Shown piece after piece: positions 55,846 to 63,580 of a stretch of DNA of 64,000 bases (within the stretch, counting starts at the first letter, position 1; each line of letters begins with the position of its first letter). This DNA comes from Myxococcota bacterium. GTDB lineage: Bacteria; Myxococcota_A; UBA9160; UBA4427. The stretch is taken from contig JANQEL010000235.1 in assembly GCA_028278345.1 (NCBI GenBank), forward strand, positions 62,001 to 126,000. The letters are read 5' to 3'. The notes under the pieces are model-generated. The model was not told where the DNA came from and searched no databases. It saw only the letters and a list, made by a program, of their open reading frames with translations. A program made the translations under genes and the position numbers.

Positions 55846-57132
55846 GTGGGCCTGAAAGAACAAGCGCTCGAATATCACGAAACGGGACGACCCGGGAAGG
55901 TGAAGGTCGTCCCAACGAAACCCTGCAAGACCGCGGACGAACTCTCGCTCGCGTATTCGCCCGGCGTGGCCGAGCCGTGCAAGGAGATCCAGCGCGATCC
56001 CGAGCTGGCCTACAGCTACACGGCGCGGGGCAACCTCGTCGCGGTGGTGACCAACGGCAGCGCGGTGCTCGGCCTCGGCAACATCGGCGCGCTGGCGGGC
56101 AAGCCCGTGATGGAAGGCAAGGGCGTGCTCTTCAAGCGCTTTGCCGACATCGATGTGTTCGACATCGAGATCGACAGCCAGGATCCCGAAGAGATCATCC
56201 GCACCGTCGAACTCATCGCGCCGACCTTCGGGGGCATCAACCTCGAAGACATCCGCGCACCCGAGTGCTTCGAGATCGAGACGCGCCTGAAGGAGAGTCT
56301 CGACATCCCCGTCTTCCACGACGACCAGCACGGTACGGCGATCATCTCGGCGGCCGCGCTGCTCAACGCCGTGATGCTCACCGGGCGCCACATGGAGAAC
56401 ATCAAGGTGGTGTGCTCGGGGGCGGGGGCCGCGGCGATTTCGACGTGCCGGCTCTACAAGGATCTCGGCGTGCAGCCCGACAACATCCTCATGGTCGATA
56501 GCCGCGGTGTGATCTACAAGGGCCGCGAAGAGGGGATGAACGTCTACAAGGAAGAGTTCGCGGTCGAGAGCGATTGCCGCTCCCTCGAAGAGGCCATGGT
56601 GGGGGCCGATGTCTTCGTCGGGCTCTCCTCGGCGGGTCTCGTCAAGCAGGAGATGATCGACACGATGGCTCCGCAGCCGATCGTCTTCGCGATGGCGAAC
56701 CCCGACCCCGAGATCTCGCCGCCCGATGTGCTGGCCGTGCGCCACGACGCCATTTGCGCGACGGGCCGCTCCGACTTCCCCAACCAGGTGAACAACGTGC
56801 TGGGCTTCCCGTTCATTTTCCGCGGGGCGCTGGACGTGCGCGCCACGCAGATCAACGAGCCGATGAAGCGAGCCGCCGTGCGGGCGCTGGCCGAGCTCGC
56901 GCGCCGCGGCGACATGGTCCCCGACGCGGTGAAGCACGCCTACCCGGGCGAGGCCTTCGACTTCGGGGCGAGCTACATCATCCCGAAGCCCTTCGATCCC
57001 CGCGTGCTCCTGTTCGTGGCCCCGGCGGTGGCGACTGCCGCCATGGAGAGTGGGGTGGCGCGCAAGAACATCGACCTCGCGGAATACGCGAAGCGCCTCC
57101 ACCAGACGGTCGGAGACATCTCGGCGCTCTAG
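55846..57132 (+). CDS. NAD(P)-dependent malic enzyme
   Basis: This 428-residue enzyme decarboxylates malate to pyruvate. It has '[15 protein letters not shown]', '[20 protein letters not shown]', the metal and substrate site '[18 protein letters not shown]' and the Rossmann '[13 protein letters not shown]'. The length corresponds to the MaeB-type catalytic part without the C-terminal phosphotransacetylase-like domain. GTG start. It converges with the sulfotransferase gene, 7 bp apart. Confidence 0.95.
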   Translation: MGLKEQALEYHETGRPGKVKVVPTKPCKTADELSLAYSPGVAEPCKEIQRDPELAYSYTARGNLVAVVTNGSAVLGLGNIGALAGKPVMEGKGVLFKRFADIDVFDIEIDSQDPEEIIRTVELIAPTFGGINLEDIRAPECFEIETRLKESLDIPVFHDDQHGTAIISAAALLNAVMLTGRHMENIKVVCSGAGAAAISTCRLYKDLGVQPDNILMVDSRGVIYKGREEGMNVYKEEFAVESDCRSLEEAMVGADVFVGLSSAGLVKQEMIDTMAPQPIVFAMANPDPEISPPDVLAVRHDAICATGRSDFPNQVNNVLGFPFIFRGALDVRATQINEPMKRAAVRALAELARRGDMVPDAVKHAYPGEAFDFGASYIIPKPFDPRVLLFVAPAVATAAMESGVARKNIDLAEYAKRLHQTVGDISAL

Positions 57133-57139
57133 CGTTTCC

Positions 57140-58219
57140 CTACGCAGTCGCTGGTGGTGCGCCGGGTGTGGGAGTGCCGTGCCGTGCGGGGGCGGTGCGC
57201 GGGCGCGAAGGCGCGTCGTAGCGCGCAGTCCAGATCGAGAGATCGCGGCCGATCAGCTTCTCGAGTCGCTCGACTTCGTCGGCGAACCACACCTCGTAGA
57301 GGCTGCGCTCGTAGCCCGGCTCGAGCCTCTTCGTCACGAGGGACGGCACCTTCTCGATACGCTCGACGAGTTCGGGCGTCGGGTTCGTGATCTGCTTGCC
57401 GAGGAAGGAAACCGAGCCGGTGTCGACTGAAATGCGAAAATCGTTCGGCGCCACTCCGCGCTTGCGTGCGTTGCCAACGTGCTTTGCCGGATCGGCCCCG
57501 ATGAAGCGGCACATCTCGCGCACGGTGGCATCGTAGGCGTTGCGGATCTCCTCCTCGAAGACGAGAAAGCGCATGCTCTCGATCGGGAAGTACTCGAGAT
57601 AGCGCTCGATCTGGGTTGCATACTGGCCACGCCCCACGTAGCCGTGGGCGAAGTGGAGGATGGGCATGGTGCGCGCGCGATCGGCCTCGACGCGAATGGC
57701 GCGCTCGAAGGGGAGCGTCTCGCGCAGGTTGCGCACGGTCATGTTGTAGTCGGAGAGTGCGCGATCCACCGGGTGGCGTAGCGCGAAGAAGAGCTTGAGA
57801 TCGGGCCCGAAGAGCGCGTGGAGCCGCTCGGGAACGACATCGGCAAACATGTTCGAGGCGCAGCAATCGCCGATCACGGGCTCACCGCGGTACTGCTGCT
57901 GGCGCGTGTACTCGTAGTTCGGAAAGCCGAAGTGGAAGTGCTCGCGAAAGAAGTGGGCGTTCTCCTTTTCGTGCGGGACGAACACTTCGGGGTGATCGCG
58001 AAACGTCCAGTAGAGCGACGAGGTTCCGCACTTCGATTGCCCAAGGATCAGGAAGTCCAGTTTCGGCACGCACGCCTCCATTTCGGGGAGGGAGGCCTTG
58101 GGTAGCAAGCGGTAGCGTCGCGCTCCATCGGTGAAGCACTCGACGTCGACGGGCCGGTAGACCGGAGACGGGGTGTGAGAAGTCGCAGCGGTTTCGAGAA
58201 GGAAGGCCCGCTGCTTCAA
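57140..58219 (-). CDS. PAPS-dependent sulfotransferase
   Basis: The 359-residue protein has the 5'-phosphosulfate-binding loop 'FLILGQSKCGTSSLYWTF' and the 3'-phosphate motif 'LFFALRHPVDRALSDYNM', characteristic of the Golgi/heparan-type sulfotransferase family. The sulfated acceptor is unknown; co-transcription with a GT-C membrane protein suggests a sulfated glycan or lipid (inference). Its ATG overlaps the upstream stop by 4 bp (ATGA). Confidence 0.9.
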   Translation of the reverse strand: MKQRAFLLETAATSHTPSPVYRPVDVECFTDGARRYRLLPKASLPEMEACVPKLDFLILGQSKCGTSSLYWTFRDHPEVFVPHEKENAHFFREHFHFGFPNYEYTRQQQYRGEPVIGDCCASNMFADVVPERLHALFGPDLKLFFALRHPVDRALSDYNMTVRNLRETLPFERAIRVEADRARTMPILHFAHGYVGRGQYATQIERYLEYFPIESMRFLVFEEEIRNAYDATVREMCRFIGADPAKHVGNARKRGVAPNDFRISVDTGSVSFLGKQITNPTPELVERIEKVPSLVTKRLEPGYERSLYEVWFADEVERLEKLIGRDLSIWTARYDAPSRPRTAPARHGTPTPGAPPATA

Positions 58220-59889
58220 CGCGGGGTCGTGCGTTCGAGGATCGCCGCCGCTTCCTGCGGTGATTCGGCGAGCACCGTCTCCCAGCGATGCTGCATGCCC
58301 CCCGGAACGAAGGGCGAAAGAGCGGCGATGTTGTTGGTCATCTGCCGCTTCACCTCGAAGCGCGTCTCGCGGTAGCTGGCCCGGTTCGCGAGGGTTCGCA
58401 GGTGGTCGAGGCTGCGCGCCCAGGGGCGTGGCACGATGATGTCCGGGGTGATCTCGAGGTCCGTTTCGATATTCGGCGCCATGAAGCCCACGGTGACGTG
58501 ACAGCCGAGGTAGACCATCAGGATCGGATCGCCGTAGTTGGTAGCGACGACCAGGGAGGTGGGGTCGTCGTATTCGTCGAGGATGTAGGGCACGACGTAA
58601 TCGACGGGTCCCTTGTACTGGTGCCGCATTTCATGGAGGCGCCCGCCGATCTCGGGTGCGCGAATGCCCAGCGCGACCAGGGCACACACAGCCACACCCG
58701 CCACCTGCCAGCTCTTCGGCTTGCGCGATCCGAGCCACAGGGCGACATCGACGAGGAAGAGCAGGATGAGGAGCGGCCCCATCGGGACGAAGTAGCGGTC
58801 GAAATAGACGGGGCTGCGCGCGATCAACACGCCGTAGCCAATCAGCAGGACACACAGGAAGCTCGCCACGCGAGCGAGAGGGCGCAACGCGTCGCTCCAC
58901 TCACCGGGTCGTTGAGCGAGCACGAGCGTGCGAAGCACCAGCACGGGGCCCAGCCACTCGTATCGCAGCATCTGGTGGAGGACGGCACCGATGTTGCCCA
59001 CCCAATGCCCCACGCCCCCGCCGAACTCGTCCGTCCAACGCACACCCTGCGCCAGGAAGTCGAAGTAGAAGAGCAGGGGAAGCGCGGCGAGGGCCCCCAC
59101 GAAGACGGGCGCATTGCTCTTCGCGAGTTCGACGCCCCGCTCGAACAGCGAGCCGGGTGAGCGCAGGGCGGCCACTGCGAGATAGAGTGTCGTCGCCACA
59201 CACCACACCCCGAACGCGGGATAGAAGGTGTTGAAGAGCAGGAAGACCGCGATGAAGCTGGTCGCGAAGTAGCGCCCGTAACCGATCGTCCCAAAGAAGT
59301 GCCGCCGCGAAAACTCGTGCAGCAGCACACCGAGCAGGAACACCACCACGCCGTAGTAGCGGGCTTCGCGCAGGTGGAGGATCAACGAGATCGAGGCGCT
59401 CAGCAGCAGCAGGTACGCGATCGCGGCACCCCGCCTACGCCCGGGCGTGCCCCCGAACGCCGGCGCCACCGCCAAGAACGCCGCGGCGAGGCCCGCCACG
59501 CCAAAGAGCGTGAAGGGCAACCGGAATCGCAGGGTCTTCTCGTAGACGTCGTCGACCCCCGAGGCCATCCACGCGCCGATCGCCCCCACGTAGTACCCGA
59601 CCCAGGGCGTACCCGTGTAGGCGTCGGTTTCGTGATCCACCCCGATCTCGAAGTTCTCGGCCTTCATGAGAAAGAGGGTGTTGGGCCCGTCGTGGACCTT
59701 CGGGTAGCCGTACTTCAGGATGCGCTGACCGTGGGCGATCGAATCCGCCTCGTCGGACCACAAGAGCGGGTACGACAGATGCGTGAAGACCATCGCGCCG
59801 AACAGCAACACGGCGAGAGCGAGGGCGGTGTTCAGCGCCGCATCGTGGTGGCCGCTCTCGCTCGTGGCTGGTTGGGCGTCGGCGCTCAC
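58216..59889 (-). CDS. GT-C (ArnT/PMT-like) membrane glycosyltransferase
   Basis: The 557-residue protein has 11 or so membrane helices. An acidic first luminal motif 'SYPLLWSDEADSIAHG' corresponds to the catalytic D/E of GT-C enzymes using polyprenyl-phosphate sugars, and a C-terminal soluble region follows ('VVATNYGDPILMVYLG'). Donor and acceptor are unknown. It begins 6 bp after the enoyl-CoA hydratase stop and overlaps the sulfotransferase start. Confidence 0.8.
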   Translation of the reverse strand: MSADAQPATSESGHHDAALNTALALAVLLFGAMVFTHLSYPLLWSDEADSIAHGQRILKYGYPKVHDGPNTLFLMKAENFEIGVDHETDAYTGTPWVGYYVGAIGAWMASGVDDVYEKTLRFRLPFTLFGVAGLAAAFLAVAPAFGGTPGRRRGAAIAYLLLLSASISLILHLREARYYGVVVFLLGVLLHEFSRRHFFGTIGYGRYFATSFIAVFLLFNTFYPAFGVWCVATTLYLAVAALRSPGSLFERGVELAKSNAPVFVGALAALPLLFYFDFLAQGVRWTDEFGGGVGHWVGNIGAVLHQMLRYEWLGPVLVLRTLVLAQRPGEWSDALRPLARVASFLCVLLIGYGVLIARSPVYFDRYFVPMGPLLILLFLVDVALWLGSRKPKSWQVAGVAVCALVALGIRAPEIGGRLHEMRHQYKGPVDYVVPYILDEYDDPTSLVVATNYGDPILMVYLGCHVTVGFMAPNIETDLEITPDIIVPRPWARSLDHLRTLANRASYRETRFEVKRQMTNNIAALSPFVPGGMQHRWETVLAESPQEAAAILERTTPR

Positions 59890-59895
59890 GATCCC

Positions 59896-60669
59896 TCAGT
59901 CGTCGAACTTCGGGTCCCGCTTCTCGAGGAACGCCGCGACCCCTTCGGTGCGATCGGGGTGCGCGAAGGTGAGGCCGAAGGCGTTCTGTTCGAGGGCGTG
60001 GGCGGTGCGCACGTCGGCGTCCTGCCCCTGCTGCATCACGCGCTTGGCGAGACGCGTCGCGTTCGGGCTCACGTCGGCGATCGTCTGCGCGGTTTCGAGG
60101 GCCTTCTCGAGCAGCTCGTCGGCGTCGAAGACGCGGTTGGCGAGGCCGATGCGTGCAGCCTCCTTGGCCTTGATGTTGACGCCGGAGCAGCCGAGCTCCT
60201 TCGCCCAGGCGATCCCGACGCGGCGCACGAGGCGGCTGGTTCCGCCGAAGCCGGGGATCAAGCCGAGCTTCACCTCGGGCTGACCGAAGCGCGCCTTCTC
60301 GCTCGCGTAGATGAAGTCGCACGACATCGCGAGTTCGCAGCCGCCGCCCAGGGCGAAGCCGTTCACCGCGGCGATGGTGGGCACGTCGAGGGCTTCGAGG
60401 CTCGCGAAGACGCGATGGCCCAGGCGGCTGAACGCTTCGGCCTGGGTCGGATCCATGTGGCTCATCGCTTCGATGTCGGCGCCGGCTGCGAAGGCACGGC
60501 CCTCGCCGGTCACGATCACCGCTCGCACGCTGCCATCGGTGGCGACTTCCGCGACCGCGGCTTCGAGCGCGAGGAGCAGCGCTTCGTCGAGGGCGTTCAG
60601 CGTGTCGGGGCGGTTCAGGGTGAGGATCGCGACTGCGCCCTTGCGCTCGCTTCGAATCAATTCGCTCAT
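59896..60669 (-). CDS. enoyl-CoA hydratase/isomerase family protein
   Basis: The 257-residue crotonase has the oxyanion-hole motifs 'FAAGADIEAM' and 'NGFALGGGCELAM' and both catalytic Glu residues ('GGGCELA', 'FGQPEVKLGLIPGFGGT'). It hydrates trans-2-enoyl-CoA in fatty-acid or amino-acid breakdown. It follows tatC by 45 bp on the same strand; linkage with tat genes is probably only positional. Confidence 0.95.
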   Translation of the reverse strand: MSELIRSERKGAVAILTLNRPDTLNALDEALLLALEAAVAEVATDGSVRAVIVTGEGRAFAAGADIEAMSHMDPTQAEAFSRLGHRVFASLEALDVPTIAAVNGFALGGGCELAMSCDFIYASEKARFGQPEVKLGLIPGFGGTSRLVRRVGIAWAKELGCSGVNIKAKEAARIGLANRVFDADELLEKALETAQTIADVSPNATRLAKRVMQQGQDADVRTAHALEQNAFGLTFAHPDRTEGVAAFLEKRDPKFDD

Positions 60670-60714
60670 CGGGGGGTTCCTTGTCTGCTTTCGTTGTGGG
60701 CCGCGAGGCCGGGT

Positions 60715-61488
60715 TCAGGCGTCGCTGGTGAGTTCGGAAGAGGCGGCTTCCTCGTGTTCCTTCGCCTGCTTCTGACGCCCGACGAGGAAGGCCGCGCCGA
60801 CGCCGAGCAGGTAGAGCACGAGCATCGGGACCGCGAGGAAGAACTGGCTCACGACATCCGGCGGCGTCAGCACGGCGGCGAGGATGAAGACCACGAGCAC
60901 CATGTAGGGCGTGAAGGAGAGCATCTGTCTCGCCGTCACGATCCCCGCCATGGCGAGGAAGAAGACCAGCAGCGGCAGCTCGAAGGCCACGCCGAAGGCG
61001 AGGAACAAGCGCGTGGTCAGCGAGAAGACCTCCTTCATCGTCCACGCCGAAACCACGAACTCGTTGGTGAAGCCGCTGAAGAAGTCGAAGATGATCGGGA
61101 AGACGATCGAGTAGCCGAAGACGGCGCCGCCCGCGAAGAGCAGCGTCGAGCTGAATACGAAGGGGATGACGAAGCGCTTCTCGCCCTCGTAGAGCCCAGG
61201 CGCCACGAAGGCCCACATCTGCCAGAAGGTCATCGGCAGGGAGAAGATGAAGCCCGCGAGCAGGGCGCACTTGATGTAGGTGAAGAAGATCTCGGTCGGC
61301 GCGATCGATTGCAGCGAGGCTTCGTCGCCGCCGAGGGCATCGAGAGCCGGTGCGAGCAGGAAGGCGAAGATGTCCTCCGCCCAAGCGTAGGACGCCGCCG
61401 CCGCGATGAACCAGGTGCCGACCATCCAGGCGATGCGCGAACGCAACTCGGCCAGGTGATCGGTGATGGGCAGTTCGACGTCAGTCAC
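60715..61488 (-). CDS. tatC: Sec-independent protein translocase TatC
   Basis: The 257-residue protein has six membrane helices and the TatC signatures 'ITDHLAELRSRI', 'MTFWQMWAFVAPGLYEGEKR' and 'FGVAFELPLLVFFLA'. It binds twin-arginine signals of folded substrates. It overlaps tatB by 8 bp. tatA proper may lie elsewhere, or the upstream gene may serve as a combined TatA/B. Confidence 0.97.
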   Translation of the reverse strand: MTDVELPITDHLAELRSRIAWMVGTWFIAAAASYAWAEDIFAFLLAPALDALGGDEASLQSIAPTEIFFTYIKCALLAGFIFSLPMTFWQMWAFVAPGLYEGEKRFVIPFVFSSTLLFAGGAVFGYSIVFPIIFDFFSGFTNEFVVSAWTMKEVFSLTTRLFLAFGVAFELPLLVFFLAMAGIVTARQMLSFTPYMVLVVFILAAVLTPPDVVSQFFLAVPMLVLYLLGVGAAFLVGRQKQAKEHEEAASSELTSDA

Positions 61489-61990
61489 CTGGGGTTTCCG
61501 GTTGCTTGGGCTTCGGGGGCTCGCCGGTTTCCTGCGTGGCCGCCGGCCCCTCGCTGGGCAGCGGCATTTGATCGGGCCGCGGCTCTTGATTCGTCTGTGG
61601 CGCTTGATCTGGCCGCGGCGCTTCTTCTACTCGCGGAGCGGGCGGGCTGGTGTCGACGGGGACCGACTCGGAAGAGCTGTCGGTGTGGGATTCGTCGTCG
61701 ACGGCCTCGCCAGCCGCTGCTTCTGGCTTTTCGTCCTTCTCGCCGTTCTTCTTCTCGAGTTTTTTCTTCGGCTCGTCGGTGAGGCCCGCCTGGGCGGGGC
61801 CCGGAGGCCGTTCGATCTTGTGGTCGGGCAGGTCCATGTCGATCGAGCGACGCAGCTCGTTCGAAGCCCGGCGGAACTCCGCCATCCCGCGCCCGAGGGT
61901 GCGCGCCAGCTCGGGGAGCTTCTTCGGCCCCATGATGAGCAGGGCCAGCACGAGTACGACGGCGAATTCGACGGGTCCGATCCCAAACAT
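61481..61990 (-). CDS. tatB: Tat translocase subunit TatB (TatA/B type)
   Basis: From ATG 61990 (MFGIGPVEFAVVLVLALLIM) the 169-residue protein has the single N-terminal helix and the amphipathic 'GPKKLPELARTLGRGMAEFR' of TatA/B. A long charged Pro/Glu-rich tail follows. The 'GPKKLPE' hinge and the tail favour TatB over TatA. The ORF-track start at 62050 lies inside the MITE-like element that sits 26 bp upstream, so that element must supply or displace the promoter. Confidence 0.9.
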   Translation of the reverse strand: MFGIGPVEFAVVLVLALLIMGPKKLPELARTLGRGMAEFRRASNELRRSIDMDLPDHKIERPPGPAQAGLTDEPKKKLEKKNGEKDEKPEAAAGEAVDDESHTDSSSESVPVDTSPPAPRVEEAPRPDQAPQTNQEPRPDQMPLPSEGPAATQETGEPPKPKQPETPGD

Positions 61991-62016
61991 TGCGGCGCAG
62001 TCTAGCCTCGGCGGCG

Positions 62017-62183
62017 CCAGCAGTCCGTTGAAAAACCCTTCGGTCGCCATCCGCAGCGCTTCGGCCCGATCTCTGCGTTGCGAAGCCGCGGCCGTAGCTA
62101 CGGCTACGCCCGCAATTTCGCGCCTTGATCTCGAACCGAATCACTTCGGCTGGCTCGGTCAGGGTTCTTCAAAGGACTGCTGG
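62017..62183. mobile_element. MITE-like element with 23 bp terminal inverted repeats
   Basis: The left end CCAGCAGTCCGTTGAAA... (62017-62039) and right end ...TTCAAAGGACTGCTGG (62161-62183) are inverted repeats with two mismatches in 23 bp. The 121 bp interior is itself an imperfect long dyad centred on the perfect palindrome GCCGTAGCTACGGC. It has no coding capacity, and I see no target duplication. The ends resemble transposase-recognised termini. Confidence 0.75.
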
Positions 62184-62209
62184 GGGTGAAAGGGGCCCCA
62201 GAATAAACT

Positions 62210-62360
62210 GAGGGCCAGCAGCGACCCCCCCGGATTCAACGCTGCCGGCCCTCGTCGTGACCTTGGGAGCCCGCGACCACCCCCCCGGATTCAAAAGTCG
62301 CGGGCTCCCTCTTTGAAAGTCGGGAGCCGGCGGCACCCCCCCGAATAACCACCGGCCCCC
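62210..62360 (-). ncRNA. array of three stem-loops with conserved seven-C loop
   Basis: Stems lie at 62210-62253, 62265-62309 and 62322-62360, about 56 bp apart. Each loop contains A followed by seven C; the first two continue CGGATTCAA-like and the third GAATAA. The stem sequences differ but remain paired. The A-C and C-A mismatches of stems one and three become G-U pairs only in the minus-strand transcript, so a minus-strand RNA is favoured. They lie between the PilZ gene and the MITE. TTTTC follows the third stem on the plus strand, so terminator activity there is an alternative. Confidence 0.6.
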
Positions 62361-62445
62361 TTTTCTTACCGCTTCGCCAACGCGAGTCGTTTCGGTCCCC
62401 CTGTTCGCGGCTGGTGGCCGCGCAACATCTTCTCTTCGAGCCGCG

Positions 62446-62835
62446 CTAGGCGCGGAAGCGTCGTCCTTGTTCGAGTCGCACGCGCAGCATGCGAGGCTTG
62501 CTCTCGCGAACACACGCGAGGCCCAGCTGGAAGCGGCCGGTCGCCGTTTCGTTGCACCACACCACGCGGGCCACCGCGTCGCGACATTCCTGTCCGTGCA
62601 GGCCGCGCAGTGTCACGCGCAGCAGTGCGCCCACTTCGTGTGCTTCGTTGGCGATGAAGCAGAGGCCGCTCTGCGATTCGTTCACGAGCAGCCCGAGCTG
62701 CGCGCCGCCTTCGGCGCTCACGCGCGGAAACTCGCTGTAGTCGAGCAGGCGCAGCCCCTCGCGTCGCACCTCGCACCGCACGTTCGTGGGCGCTTCGTGC
62801 TGGATGTCTTCGATCCGGTGGGTTGCGCTGTGCAT
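62446..62835 (-). CDS. PilZ-domain protein
   Basis: The 129-residue protein is a single PilZ-like domain: 'LLDYSEFPRVSAEGG', 'LVNESQSGLCFIANEAHEVG' (N-x-S-x-x-G type) and 'ARVVWCNETATGRFQLGLAC'. PilZ domains bind cyclic di-GMP. The Arg-rich N-terminal segment ('VRREGLRLLDY') could supply the RxxxR part, though spacing is not canonical. The stem-loop array lies immediately downstream. Confidence 0.8.
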   Translation of the reverse strand: MHSATHRIEDIQHEAPTNVRCEVRREGLRLLDYSEFPRVSAEGGAQLGLLVNESQSGLCFIANEAHEVGALLRVTLRGLHGQECRDAVARVVWCNETATGRFQLGLACVRESKPRMLRVRLEQGRRFRA

Positions 62836-63030
62836 GACCCCTTACATGAGCAAGGGGCGTGCCAGCCTCCCAATCTGAAATCGAAATCTCGCAACGCGTT
62901 GTTTTCGATTGGAAAAATCGCGTGGAACGCGAAGCGGGCTCTCGCGTTCTCGTCGGCGGATTCGTACGCGACCGAACACTCGCGCGCGGTGCAGCTCGTA
63001 AGCCGCTGATTTCGTGAGGCAATCGTCGGG
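62836..63030. other. divergent intergenic region (first part)
   Basis: I see no supported gene between the PilZ gene and the operator pair. Long track ORFs on the minus strand here are shadows without family resemblance. Confidence 0.4.
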
Positions 63031-63075
63031 TGTTCGAATGCGAACAGGGGACCGGCGGGTTGTTCGATTTCGAAC
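63031..63075. promoter_or_regulatory. twin palindromes TGTTCGA...CGAAC, 30 bp apart
   Basis: TGTTCG-AATG-CGAACA (63031-63046) and GTTCGA-TT-TCGAAC (63062-63075) share the 10-base pattern TGTTCGAWTK and start 30 bp apart, about three helical turns. They lie 68 bp or more upstream of the plus-strand gene at 63143 and within the divergent region with the PilZ gene. Cooperative repressor binding is inferred. Confidence 0.6.
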
Positions 63076-63142
63076 GCCGGGGCGGGGCGAAGCATCGCGC
63101 CAGGTTCGCTGGCTTAAGCTTCGCCCTTTCACGGAGATCGGG

Positions 63143-63577
63143 ATGTCGACGACGACGCTGGAAGAGGCGGGAAGGAAGGGCCTCCCCCTCGTCGTCATGG
63201 TGCTCGCCGTCGCGCTGTGTTTCGACGGCTTCGCCAGGGCCTGGGAGTTGAAGACGCGAATCGAGGCGCACGAACCCGTGGCGCACGACGAGGCCTTCTT
63301 CGCCCACGACAACGTACTCGGGGCCGACTTTCCAATCGTCGATTGGATTCGAAGCGAGTTGCCCGAGGGCACCGCGATCTCGGTCGACTTCGAAGACACC
63401 TATCCCCTCGAGGTGCTGATCAGGGTGACGCGGCTGTGGCTCGCGCTGCTGCCGCAGTATCCGGTCGCGACGGAGGGTGAGTATCGAGTCTGCCCGCGCG
63501 TCGCGTGTGAGCCGGGCGATGACGTTGTGGTGAAGGAAGGCGAGCACTTGAAGTTGCTGCGCCGGCCCGAGGCGTAG
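63143..63577 (+). CDS. membrane-anchored hypothetical protein
   Basis: From ATG 63143 (MSTTTLEEAGRKG; CGGAG upstream) the 144-residue product has one N-terminal membrane helix ('LPLVVMVLAVALCFDGF'). A periplasmic-facing domain follows with 'VDFEDTYPLEVLIRVTRLWL' and two Cys ('YRVCPRVACEPG'). I do not recognise the family. It is followed 3 bp later by a polytopic membrane protein, probably its partner. Confidence 0.7.
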   Translation: MSTTTLEEAGRKGLPLVVMVLAVALCFDGFARAWELKTRIEAHEPVAHDEAFFAHDNVLGADFPIVDWIRSELPEGTAISVDFEDTYPLEVLIRVTRLWLALLPQYPVATEGEYRVCPRVACEPGDDVVVKEGEHLKLLRRPEA

Positions 63578-63580
63578 GCG

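Noticed and set aside
59299-61782. 827-residue plus-strand ORF opposite the tat region
   Set aside because: It is antisense to tatC, the enoyl-CoA hydratase and GT-C genes, with His/Glu/Arg-rich composition typical of a shadow frame.
62210-62360. CRISPR-like repetition
   Set aside because: Only three units, the repeats are stem-loops with variable stems, and there are no spacers or cas genes.
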